Assembly (NCBI GenBank): GCA_023400985.1
Contig: JAEXEN010000040.1
Span: 94,483-158,482, forward strand
DNA length: 64,000 bases
Direction: 5' to 3'
DNA from: Bacillota bacterium
GTDB lineage: Bacteria; Bacillota; Clostridia; Christensenellales; CAG-138
Part shown: one piece after another, positions 56,490 to 64,000 of the stretch
Layout: the number at the start of each line of letters is the position of its first letter
Numbering within the stretch: the stretch's first letter is position 1
Position numbers and translations under genes: made by a program
The notes under the pieces: model-generated
What the model was told of the DNA's origin: nothing
What the model saw: the letters and a program-made list of their open reading frames with translations, nothing else
The model's database searches: none

Positions 56490-59486
56490 CTATGCTCTGC
56501 GCCGCTTCATTGCCATGTAACCTGCGCAAGCCGCCGCCAGCCCGATCAACACGAAGCCCCACGGCGCTGCCGCGTCGCCCGTCTTGGGGATGTCGGTAAT
56601 CTCGCCCGGCACGAGCGAACCGGTTGTCACCGCAAAGGGTGAGAGCTCGGCCACCGTGAAAGTCGCCACGCCGTTGACTACTGTTGCGATGATCGTTTCC
56701 AGCCTGCCGTTTACGCAGTGGAGTATGGTCACCGTCCGGCCGTTATACCGGCTGTCCACGGGAATGGAAATGGTCAGGGGAGCGATAAAGCCAAGGCTCA
56801 AGCTGATGTCAAAGCCGAGTATCAGCTGCCCGTTCGCCTGCGCCTCGCGTATGGCGTCGCAGGCAGGGCCAGCGTGCAGCGTGAGCGGGGAGACCGTAAG
56901 CTGCGCGTTCCTGTATATGCCGCTGCCCGATACCGTGATCCCCGTTGCGCTGTCGGTCAGACTGCGGGGAATATAGTCATCGCCGCCGTTATCCTGATAC
57001 ACCGGCGTTATCGTGACATTTTCATTGGGCATGGTGAACGCCGCGCTCTGGCTATATGCGCTGCCGCTTGTCCATATGACGGACGGCAAAACATCCCAGC
57101 GTACAAAGCTGTAGTTGTTCGCAAGCGAAGAAATGCCCAACGCGACGGTTGTTCCTGTTGCCGCATCGGTGGGTGAAGCCGTCGCTGTGCCGCCCGCAGC
57201 CTGATTCAGCGTGACGGTGTATGTCGTCGCCGGCGCGGCGTTGACCGTAAAGCTCACGTCAAAGGTCTGCGGGGTAATGCTGCCGCCGCTGACCGTTACC
57301 GTGGCCGTATAGGTGCCTGCCCCAAGGCCGGTTATAGGCTTCACTGTGAAGCTGCCGGTTCCGCTCACGATAATATCCGATATGCTCTCCTTGGACAGCG
57401 CAAAGGCTGCCGTGCCGCCGGAAAGCACGATGGTCAACGCGCCTGTCGCCCGGTTGCCCGTATTCAACACCGTAACGGGTTCCGCCGCCTGTTCGCCGTA
57501 GCCCGTAGCCGCGGAGGGAAAGGTGAACGTCCCGCCGTGGTTAAGTGAGATACCGTAACTCGGCGCAGGCGGCACTGTCGTTACCGTCACCGCAGCCGTG
57601 CCGGATTTCGTTCCGTCCGCCGCCGATGTTGCTGTGACGGTCAGGGTTCCCGCCGTTTCATCCGCACCGACTGTTAGCAGGCCGCCGCTTGAAATGACCG
57701 TGCCCGCGCTGCTGTTGCCGCTGACACTCCAGGTCACCGTCTGCGAAGGATTGTTGGTTCCCGAAACCGTGGCGGCAAACTGCTGTGCCGTCCCTTTTTG
57801 TGCCTCAATCGTGGCTGGCGAAACAGTCACGTTCGTTATGGTGGGCGGTTCCCACAGGTTGAGCGTGCCCGCCGCCTGGTTGTCGTTCGTGGTTTCAATG
57901 GAGCCGGTATAGTTCGCGAGAACGGGGGACGTCCCTCCGTCCGTGGTCTGCGCCGCCGTGGTGATGGCGCTGCCGGGCAGGTATAGGTACAGCCTGCCGT
58001 TTACGTCGGTAAACATGTCGTTTACGCCGTAGGCACGGGCTCCGCCGCTGAGGCTTACACTGAGCGAACTGACCGCCGCCTTGACGGCATTGCCGCCCTG
58101 GAGTGTGACCGTGGTGCGGTAAACAGGCATGCCGTCCGCCGCCTTGACCGTCGCATCGGCATAAACACCGCCGACTTTTCCGCCGATAAGGTTTGTCTTG
58201 ACGCTGCCGCCGCTGATGGTGACATTGCCGCACGTGCCATCCGCCCCTCCGCCGATGCCTGCGCCGTTGCTGGCAGCCGTGACCGTACCGCCGCTGATGG
58301 TGATATTGCGGCCGTCGGCGTAACGATTAAGATAGTCAACCCCCCCACCTGCGCCGATGCCCGCGCCACCCTCGCTGCCGGTAGCTGTAACCATACCGCC
58401 GCTGATGGTGATATCGCTGCCGTCACCTCCATAGCCACCGCCGCCGATGCCCGCGCCATAACTGCCGGTAGCCGTGACCGTACCGCCGCTGATGGCGATA
58501 TTGCTGCCATAGCCGCCACGTCTGTAGCGGTCAGTTGAAACGATTCCTCCGCCGATGCCCGCGCCATAATTGCCGGTAGCCGTAACCGTACCACCGCTGA
58601 TGGTAATATAGTTGCCAGGGCCGCCGCTGCCGCCCCCATAACGGCCTCCGCCGCCGATGCCCGTGGCGCCGGTAGCAATAACCGCGCCGCCGCTGATCGT
58701 GATATACGTACCGCCGCCGCCGGGAGCACTCTGCGCATCCATAACGTTACCGCCGCCGCCGATGCCGGCGCCACGGGAGCTCTTAGCTGTAACCGTACCG
58801 CCGCTGATGGTAATATGGCTGCCTAGACCTGCGGCGGTATTGCTATAAACACAACTACTGCCACCTCCGCCGATGCCCGCGCCGCCGCTGTAGTCGTAGT
58901 TTCCGTTGCTATGTGCGCGATCGCCGCCGGTAGCCGCGACCGTACCGCCGCTGATGATGATATTGCTGCTATGGCGAGATAAACCTCCGCCGATGCCCGC
59001 GCCTCCTCCGCCGCCGACAGCTGTCAAGCTCCCCGCAACGCCATCGTCAACACCGATGGTAAGGGTACCTATGACAACTGAAGGATTAATATCGAAGCCG
59101 TTCTTCTGAAGCCCCGCGCATTTTATCCCGCTTTTTAAGACGTTGTCCCCCGCGAGTGTGATACGCACATCGCCTTTGGAGTCATCCGCAATGGCAAAGG
59201 CACACAGTCCGAAGGTGCCGCTCACGTCGATGTTCACACCGCTCAGGGTGAGGTTGGCGTCAACATCCTTTTCCACCAGGATAGTGTCGGTGGTGGTCGT
59301 GCCGGAGATGGTCATCTCCGCGGCTGTTTTTATGAGCAGCACGCCGCTCTCGCAGGTATAATCCGTACCTTCCGTGCCGCCCGAAACGGTGAGGTCTCCG
59401 CCCTCGGACAATGCCTCGGCCGGCAGCAGCGAAAGCGCCAGCACAGCTGCCAATATAGCTGTAAAAAATCTTTTTGTTTTTTTCAT
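56490..59486 (-). CDS. large glycine-repeat surface protein with sorting signal
   Basis: 998 residues; GGAGGG precedes the ATG at 59486. Residues 1-30 are a signal peptide ending near AEALS. A beta-strand-rich region follows, then about eight repeats (about 175-440) each beginning with ITISGGTVTATG and ending with GAGIGGG, which suggests a parallel beta-helix adhesin-like rod. Residues about 549-645 are a BIG2/Ig-like domain (VTVSPATIEAQKGTAQQF). About 758-830 is an InlB/Listeria-Bacteroides-type repeat (YTVTLNQAAGGTATASP). About 840-953 is a domain shared with the protein at 63119-64000. The C-terminus is IPKTGD, a hydrophobic span, then KRRRA: a sortase-anchored cell-wall protein. It may bind sugars or host mucus; unproven. 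Confidence 0.85.
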   Translation of the reverse strand: MKKTKRFFTAILAAVLALSLLPAEALSEGGDLTVSGGTEGTDYTCESGVLLIKTAAEMTISGTTTTDTILVEKDVDANLTLSGVNIDVSGTFGLCAFAIADDSKGDVRITLAGDNVLKSGIKCAGLQKNGFDINPSVVIGTLTIGVDDGVAGSLTAVGGGGGAGIGGGLSRHSSNIIISGGTVAATGGDRAHSNGNYDYSGGAGIGGGGSSCVYSNTAAGLGSHITISGGTVTAKSSRGAGIGGGGNVMDAQSAPGGGGTYITISGGAVIATGATGIGGGGRYGGGSGGPGNYITISGGTVTATGNYGAGIGGGIVSTDRYRRGGYGSNIAISGGTVTATGSYGAGIGGGGYGGDGSDITISGGMVTATGSEGGAGIGAGGGVDYLNRYADGRNITISGGTVTAASNGAGIGGGADGTCGNVTISGGSVKTNLIGGKVGGVYADATVKAADGMPVYRTTVTLQGGNAVKAAVSSLSVSLSGGARAYGVNDMFTDVNGRLYLYLPGSAITTAAQTTDGGTSPVLANYTGSIETTNDNQAAGTLNLWEPPTITNVTVSPATIEAQKGTAQQFAATVSGTNNPSQTVTWSVSGNSSAGTVISSGGLLTVGADETAGTLTVTATSAADGTKSGTAAVTVTTVPPAPSYGISLNHGGTFTFPSAATGYGEQAAEPVTVLNTGNRATGALTIVLSGGTAAFALSKESISDIIVSGTGSFTVKPITGLGAGTYTATVTVSGGSITPQTFDVSFTVNAAPATTYTVTLNQAAGGTATASPTDAATGTTVALGISSLANNYSFVRWDVLPSVIWTSGSAYSQSAAFTMPNENVTITPVYQDNGGDDYIPRSLTDSATGITVSGSGIYRNAQLTVSPLTLHAGPACDAIREAQANGQLILGFDISLSLGFIAPLTISIPVDSRYNGRTVTILHCVNGRLETIIATVVNGVATFTVAELSPFAVTTGSLVPGEITDIPKTGDAAAPWGFVLIGLAAACAGYMAMKRRRA
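58200..58962 (-). repeat. DNA-level repeats coding the SGGTVTATG/GAGIGGG units
   Basis: About eight imperfect copies of a 40-base core, containing GCCGTGACCGTACCGCCGCT and then GATGGTGATATTG, alternate with variable linkers of 20 to 90 bases. The cores code for ITISGGTVTATG; the linkers differ in length and sequence. Such arrays can change number by slippage or recombination. Confidence 0.8.
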
Positions 59487-59505
59487 CCGCTTTCCCTCCA
59501 ACCCG

Positions 59506-59871
59506 CTATGCTTCGCGTTTTCTTAGCTTATCGGCAGAGGGCTCTTCTCCGGTTTCGCCCTCCGCAAGCAGCCTGATCAGGTTTTTGCAATCCGCCCGGA
59601 TGTAGACGCATTGCTCCTGCGTCAGGTACCCTGCCACCTGTGCTATCTCGATGATATAATCCGCTTCCATCACAAGCGCTGCCGCCTGCTTTGCTTTTTT
59701 TCCCTGCTGCCTGCCTTCCGCCGACGCACGGCAGGCAAGCCCCGTTTCGACTCCGCAGCCCAGCAGCCGTTCACACAGGGGAAACCCCCGCTGGTCCGTC
59801 CGCAAAAACTGCACAAGCTCCGCAATGCGAATGGAAAAGTCAAAGCCCTTTTCCCGAATCTCCTGCTTCAT
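59506..59871 (-). CDS. four-helix-bundle protein (S23/Avd-like)
   Basis: 121 residues; GGGAGG lies before the ATG at 59871. The sequence is nearly all amphipathic helix, and FDFSIRIAELVQFL (11-24), then ALVMEADYIIEIAQVAGYLTQEQCVYI (about 66-92) with KNLIRLLAEG match the four-helix-bundle family that includes 23S rRNA intervening-sequence proteins and the Avd subunit of diversity-generating retroelements. It is 19 bases upstream of the surface-protein gene and co-oriented with it. No reverse transcriptase is in the window, so a retroelement role cannot be claimed. Confidence 0.72.
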   Translation of the reverse strand: MKQEIREKGFDFSIRIAELVQFLRTDQRGFPLCERLLGCGVETGLACRASAEGRQQGKKAKQAAALVMEADYIIEIAQVAGYLTQEQCVYIRADCKNLIRLLAEGETGEEPSADKLRKREA

Positions 59872-59937
59872 CAAATCGCCTCCCGCTGCCTTTACTTGTC
59901 ATTGTAGTGCTTTGAGCTCGAAAAACCCATTAGCCTT

Positions 59938-60051
59938 GTATGAGGTTTTCAAAATAATTTTTTGATGGATTTCGATTCAAATTTAAAAAGTATGAGGTTT
60001 TTTGTTGCGACGCCATTTTATTTGGGTTTGATTTTGATAAAAACCTCATAC
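59938..60051. repeat. three copies of a 12-bp motif before the LuxR regulator
   Basis: GTATGAGGTTTT occurs at 59938-59949 and 59990-60001, 52 bases (about five helical turns) apart. Its reverse complement AAAACCTCATAC is at 60040-60051. The three lie in the 248-base gap between the four-helix protein and the LuxR gene, which are divergent, so they are good candidates for binding sites controlling both. Confidence 0.65.
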
Positions 60052-60119
60052 ATATCCCATGTTTTCCGTGCGATCCATGACAAAATATGCTATTATGAGA
60101 AACATGGGAGGGATTTTTT

Positions 60120-62645
60120 ATGGATGGCAATGTATTAAATGAGAAATACATACCGGCGAAATTGCCCGATATCTGCGCGCCCAGACACGCGCTTTTAAAT
60201 ACGTTCCATCAATACGCCCAAAAGCGGGTCATCCTCGTATCGGCCCCTGCCGGTTTTGGGAAGACGGTATCCACCCTCCTTTGGCTTGGGGCTTCGGGAC
60301 GAAAAAGCATTTGGATCGGACTGGATGAATACGACGATTCCCCGGCTATCTTTTATAAGCTGCTTTGCGCCGGGATTCTGTCCGCCTGCCCTGTGGGCAG
60401 CGCTATGGCGGAGCTACATAAAAGCCCGGCCTTTGCGGCCTCTCCGGCGGAACATACCATCCGCTTTCTGTCCGGCCTTGAACCTGACGCCGCGTCTTAT
60501 GCGCTGGTGCTTGACGGCATGCACCTGATCAAAAGCAAGGAGATTCGAAAATCCCTGCCCTATGTTCTGAAACGGCTGCCCCTGTCCTTTGTGACGCTGC
60601 TCCTGACCCGTGACGAGTATACCGAATGTATGGAACCCTCTATCAGCGAAGGAAAAGCCGCGCGGATCACCTCCGGGGAGCTGATCTTTTCCGAGCTCGA
60701 GATACAGAGCTATTTCAAAGCCTGCGGCCGTTTCATTACGCCGGAGGAAGCCCGTGCGGTCAAAGCCGTTACAGGCGGCTGGGCCATCGGCGTACACGTG
60801 GTCGCAGAGAGCGGGCAGATGGAGCCCGGGACAAAAAGCGACGAAGCTTTGGCGCGGTATATCAGGCATCAGATTTGGGATCAATGTGACAGAGACCTGC
60901 AGGAGTTCATGCTGAAAACCTGCCCGGCGGATGAAATGACCGTAGAGCTTGCAAACCGCCTGACGGGCAGGGGAGACAGCGAAGTACTGCTGGATAAGCT
61001 TTGTGCGGCCAACTCCTTCGTCTGCCGTTCGAATGGGGAGCATTACCGGTATTACCATATATTTTTGGAATTCTTAAGAAGCATGCTGGAAGCGGAGACA
61101 GGCTTTGATAAAGCGGGCCTGTATAAAACCGCCGCCGCCTACTACCGGGAAAGGAGCGAATATACCAGCAGTTTACGCTTTGCGGTAAAAGCGAAGGATT
61201 TTGAAGCCCTTGCCTCCGGCATGCTGGCGATGCACGAATACACCGGCGTTTCCCTGCGGGACCTTTCCCTTTTGGGAGACAGCATCCCGGAGAGCTTTAC
61301 GGACGATGACCCCTGTCTTCTTATCAGCCATACCTGGTATTATTATCTGCTTGGCGACGCGCAGCGGTTTTGCGCCTGTCTGGACTGGCTGTATGTCAGG
61401 CTGCCTGAAATTGCGCAGCATCACAAACCCTTCCTTAAGCATGCTCTTTTCATGGCGTCCATCGACTTTCGCCGCCCCATGTCCAGCGTGTCGGAGCTAT
61501 TGACGCCCGAAATCACCGCTGAAATTGCCAAGTACGATGTCAGCGCGACCACGCTGATGAAAACTCTGCCGTTTGTGCACCGCAGTCACAGGGATTACTC
61601 CGATTTCTTGCCGGACATTGAAGGCAATATGCGCAGGACCGATCCGGTGGCCGCCACCCTGCTGGGCGGGGATTGCCCCCCGATCTCCTATTCACTGCGC
61701 GCCCTGCTTTATTATGAAAAGAACATGCTGAAGGAGGCGGAAGCCTGCTGTACGCGGGCGGTAGGCGCACTTTTGCCCGATGTGACAGCCGAGTTCAGCT
61801 TCAGTGCACTCCTTACGCAAACAGCCATCTTGTTTGCTCTTGGGCAAAACGCGGCGGCGGAAGCCAGGCTTGCCGAAATACAAAAAGGCATCACCGAGCA
61901 AAACACTCAGTACCTGCTGCCCAATTTCAAAGCTTATGAAACCAGGCTGCGCTTGTCTGACGGCGATAAGAATGCCGCCTCCACATGGCTTGCGCATCCT
62001 TTCGTGACGCCTGCCAAGGATTTGGAGTTGTATAAAATTTTTCAGCATTTCACCACGGCCAGAGCCTATATGGTTCTATCAAAAACCGAGGAAGCCACGC
62101 ACTACATTATGGGGCTTAAAAAGCTGGGCGAGGATTTCCGCCGCCCCCTTGACATAGCGGAAGCAAGCGTTTTGCAGGCAAACCTTGAGTGGGCGCTGGG
62201 CAAAAGAAAGGAGGCGCAGAATACGCTGGAGCATGCGCTGACCGCCGCACAAGAATACGGCTATGTACGGATCTTTGCGGAGGAAGGCGCGGCAGTCCTG
62301 CCCATTCTTCGCAAAATCTCCCAAAGAGCGGAGCGGGAAGGCTATACAGGATCATTGAAACCGCACTATATCCATGAGGTCACTCTTGCCGCTTATGAAC
62401 AGTCCAAACGAAAAAAAGGACTTACCGTCCATCTGAACCCGAAGGCTGTCAAGCTGTCAAAGCAGCAAAAGCATATTCTGATGCTGCTTTCAAAGGGATA
62501 TAAATACAAGGAGATTGCGGAGCATACCGGACTTACGATCCACACGGTTAAATCCCATGCCACTGCCGCCTACAGCAAGCTGGATGTGAACAATTCCATG
62601 GACGCCGTTCTGAAAGCGCGGGATCTGGGACTGATGGAACAGTAG
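60120..62645 (+). CDS. MalT-type (LAL) LuxR family transcriptional regulator
   Basis: 841 residues; GGGAGGGA precedes the ATG. The N-terminal NTPase has VILVSAPAGFGKTVS (Walker A, about 36-50) and YALVLDGMHLI (Walker B, about 126-136). A long helical repeat region (about 330-760) follows, like the TPR part of MalT. The C-terminal LuxR HTH is LSKQQKHILMLLSKGYKYKEIAEHTGLTIHTVKSH (read as LSKQQKHILMLLSKGYKYKE and then IAEHTGLTIHTVKSH, about 777-811). It binds ATP and an inducer and activates by oligomerising. Divergence from the surface-protein genes and the 12-bp repeats between them suggest it controls them. Confidence 0.85.
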   Translation: MDGNVLNEKYIPAKLPDICAPRHALLNTFHQYAQKRVILVSAPAGFGKTVSTLLWLGASGRKSIWIGLDEYDDSPAIFYKLLCAGILSACPVGSAMAELHKSPAFAASPAEHTIRFLSGLEPDAASYALVLDGMHLIKSKEIRKSLPYVLKRLPLSFVTLLLTRDEYTECMEPSISEGKAARITSGELIFSELEIQSYFKACGRFITPEEARAVKAVTGGWAIGVHVVAESGQMEPGTKSDEALARYIRHQIWDQCDRDLQEFMLKTCPADEMTVELANRLTGRGDSEVLLDKLCAANSFVCRSNGEHYRYYHIFLEFLRSMLEAETGFDKAGLYKTAAAYYRERSEYTSSLRFAVKAKDFEALASGMLAMHEYTGVSLRDLSLLGDSIPESFTDDDPCLLISHTWYYYLLGDAQRFCACLDWLYVRLPEIAQHHKPFLKHALFMASIDFRRPMSSVSELLTPEITAEIAKYDVSATTLMKTLPFVHRSHRDYSDFLPDIEGNMRRTDPVAATLLGGDCPPISYSLRALLYYEKNMLKEAEACCTRAVGALLPDVTAEFSFSALLTQTAILFALGQNAAAEARLAEIQKGITEQNTQYLLPNFKAYETRLRLSDGDKNAASTWLAHPFVTPAKDLELYKIFQHFTTARAYMVLSKTEEATHYIMGLKKLGEDFRRPLDIAEASVLQANLEWALGKRKEAQNTLEHALTAAQEYGYVRIFAEEGAAVLPILRKISQRAEREGYTGSLKPHYIHEVTLAAYEQSKRKKGLTVHLNPKAVKLSKQQKHILMLLSKGYKYKEIAEHTGLTIHTVKSHATAAYSKLDVNNSMDAVLKARDLGLMEQ

Positions 62646-62979
62646 CTGATAGGATCGTTCTTTTCTTATTCTTAATGCAGAAGATCTGTATAGGCATAGA
62701 TATAATCCGAAAAGGAGCTTCTAAAAGGCATAGATAACCATATCGCGTTCTACAATAGACGTAGACCCCATGGCGCGTCACACGACAAAACGCCTGACGC
62801 AGCCGAAAGAGCCTTTTATTCCCGACTTTAAAACTAAAATTTATTAGGACAATCACGTTCGAATTACATGGATTTTGATTTTTGCTGAGCGATTTAGGCT
62901 TTTTATTCATGGCGTGTCCGATTAACGGAGCAAGAGCATCTAGCGAAAACACCTTGTTTCAGATCCTCTAACAAAAGCA

Positions 62980-63019
62980 ACGGTCCCAAATCGAACAAAA
63001 GAGTTCGAACTGGGACCGT
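62980..63019. repeat. two-part inverted repeat
   Basis: ACGGTCCCA (62980-62988) pairs with TGGGACCGT (63011-63019); inside, TCGAAC (62991-62996) pairs with GTTCGA (63003-63008). Leftwards TTGCTTTTGTT follows, a weak U tract. Confidence 0.55.
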
Positions 63020-63065
63020 CGTTCAAAAAAAACGCCCGCATTTAGGCGCTTTTGACGGGTAAAAG

Positions 63066-63112
63066 GGGGCGTTATTTGGAACGTCTGACTTTTTTGCTCC
63101 AAATAACGCCCC
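63066..63112 (-). terminator. terminator of the partial surface-protein gene
   Basis: A perfect 15-bp stem, GGGGCGTTATTTGGA (63066-63080) with its complement at 63098-63112, and a 17-base loop lie six bases past the stop. Leftwards CTTTT follows. Confidence 0.7.
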
Positions 63113-63118
63113 TCCGAT

Positions 63119-64000
63119 TCAGCGTTTCAGTCTGCGCCGTAGCACGAACGATAGTGAGCCAAGCAGCGCGCCTGTCGCCGTCAGGCCAAGCCACGGCGAG
63201 AAGCCACCATCGCCGGTGTTCGGTACTTTGACCGAAGCCCCTGATTTTATAAACAGCGCAACCGGAGAAAGGCCCGCGACGGTAAATGTTACCTTGCCGT
63301 CCCTCACCGTGGCGGCATAGGTTTTGAGCGTGCCGTTTGCGCAATGCAGAACCGTCACCGTTTCGCCATTGTAGACGTTCCCCACAGGGATTGTTATGGT
63401 AAGCGTGCCGGTGAATCCGTGCGAAAGAGAAATATCCCTGTCAAACAGCGTAATAAAGTTATCGTCGTTTATCCGCTGCCGGATGGCATTGCAGGCGGCG
63501 TTATTGCCGAATATGATATTTCCTACTGTCAGCGCCGCGTCCCGGTGGATGGTGCCGGAAACGGTAATCCCCATGGCGCTGTCGGTCAGGGTGCGGAAGA
63601 TATAGGGATCGTCCGGCTCGCCGCTGCCCGTCAGCGTGGTAAACGTCACATCCGCGCCGTAGCTCGTTCCCTCGCTGTTGGTGGCGTAGGCGCGCACATG
63701 GTAGGTGGTGTTTGCCGTCAAGCCGGATATATTTGCCATGAATGTGCCTGTACCGTCGCCCACCGGTATTTGTGCAACACCCGCGCCGCCGATGGCGGGG
63801 TTGGCCGTCCTGCCATAGACAAAGCCGCGTTCCGTCACCGCCGCGCCGCCGTCCGACGTGACATTGCCCGAAACCCTCGCGCCGGAAGATGTGACGTCTG
63901 TTACCGCGTTGGTTGCCGTATAGGTCGGCGATGTTGCGGAGCTGATTACGATGCTGAAAGCCCGCGTGTCGCTGCCCGCCGCGTTTGTCGCTTTGACGGT
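63119..64000 (-). CDS. surface protein with sorting signal, 5' part outside window
   Basis: The frame is open from the window edge to the stop at 63119, giving 293 residues of the C-terminal end. It starts with VKATNAAGSDTRAFSIVI, typical of putative Ig (He_PIG) domains, then a fibronectin-like domain (TAYHVRAYATN-type, here TTYHVRAYATNSEGTSYGA). A domain of about 110 residues (RTLTDSAMGITVSG ... LHCANGTLKTYAATVRDG) is clearly similar to that of the large protein at 56490-59486. VPNTGD, a hydrophobic span and LRRRLKR form a variant LPXTG anchor. The two are paralogous cell-wall proteins on either side of the LuxR regulator. Confidence 0.83.
   Translation of the reverse strand, partial: TVKATNAAGSDTRAFSIVISSATSPTYTATNAVTDVTSSGARVSGNVTSDGGAAVTERGFVYGRTANPAIGGAGVAQIPVGDGTGTFMANISGLTANTTYHVRAYATNSEGTSYGADVTFTTLTGSGEPDDPYIFRTLTDSAMGITVSGTIHRDAALTVGNIIFGNNAACNAIRQRINDDNFITLFDRDISLSHGFTGTLTITIPVGNVYNGETVTVLHCANGTLKTYAATVRDGKVTFTVAGLSPVALFIKSGASVKVPNTGDGGFSPWLGLTATGALLGSLSFVLRRRLKR

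Larger units (their letters stand above)
62646..63118. other. 473-bp intergenic region with hairpins
   Basis: No gene is supported. AGGCATAGAT occurs twice (about 62692 and 62727). Two strong stems, 62980-63019 and 63066-63112, lie downstream of the leftward surface-protein gene. Confidence 0.5.

Noticed and set aside
58200..58962. CRISPR-like array of repeats and spacers
   Set aside because: The repeats lie in frame inside a coding sequence, vary in sequence, and code for a regular ITISGG/GAGIGGG protein pattern; no cas genes are nearby.
62548..62952. Leftward reading frame of 134 codons after the LuxR gene
   Set aside because: It overlaps the conserved HTH end of the LuxR gene, has no ribosome site, and its sequence does not look like a protein family.
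59506..64000. Diversity-generating retroelement
   Set aside because: An Avd-like protein and repeat-rich surface genes are present, but there is no reverse transcriptase and no template/variable repeat pair that I could find.

Overview
The window reads as a piece of chromosome from an anaerobic, monoderm Firmicute of the class Clostridia. Strong AGGAGG-type ribosome sites precede most genes. There is a rubrerythrin, two surface proteins end in LPXTG-like sorting signals (IPKTGD, VPNTGD), and KimA, DtxR/FeoAB and lipoprotein sugar-binding proteins fit that group. The base composition is moderately GC-rich by eye. A gut or other glycan-rich habitat is an inference from the two amino-sugar/galactoside clusters. 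No rRNA, tRNA, CRISPR array, prophage or insertion sequence was recognised.

Layout. 1-4918: end of a glycan operon (solute-binding protein, BadF-type sugar kinase, GH4, GH20). 4966-7724: a reductase/AttH-lipocalin operon divergent from a TetR regulator, with palindromic operators between them. 7891-12438: single metabolic and membrane genes (S41-like lipoprotein, phosphotransferase, diacylglycerol kinase, CPBP protease, Na/Pi transporter). 12622-15307: LysR divergent from a small membrane protein and a two-gene chromate-type transporter. 15304-17697: operon of a TrpF-like protein, a PfkB kinase and a Crp-type regulator. 17795-19517: rubrerythrin and a ketopantoate-reductase-like protein.

19928-25714 is the most notable block. 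An XRE/S24 self-cleaving-type repressor is followed, almost without gaps, by a TerB-N/TerB-C protein, a BrxD-like (DUF2791) ATPase and a BrxHI/Lhr-like helicase. This is a compact candidate anti-phage or DNA-damage-responsive DNA-processing cassette with two perfect operators in front.

26110-38149 is a ten-gene purine operon, purE-C-F-M-N-O-H(C-terminal half)-D-L-folD, read leftwards. AICAR transformylase and IMP cyclohydrolase are two separate genes, and the cyclohydrolase is of the archaeal PurO type. A GntR/HutC regulator sits directly upstream, separated from purE only by a hairpin. 39070-44487 holds a DtxR regulator with feoAB, then the potassium transporter kimA behind an array of 11-bp direct repeats and a structured leader, with a fragment of a KdpE-like response regulator after it.

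44489-53676 is a galactoside/N-acetylgalactosamine-type cluster: kbaZ-like, agaS, two ABC permeases, binding protein and MelA-like GH4 read leftwards, with a divergent LacI regulator and BadF kinase. 53698-56104 has an NhaC antiporter and an acetyltransferase. 56490-64000 has two related cell-wall-anchored surface proteins (one cut by the window edge), a four-helix-bundle protein and a large MalT-type LuxR regulator whose promoter region carries three copies of a 12-bp repeat.
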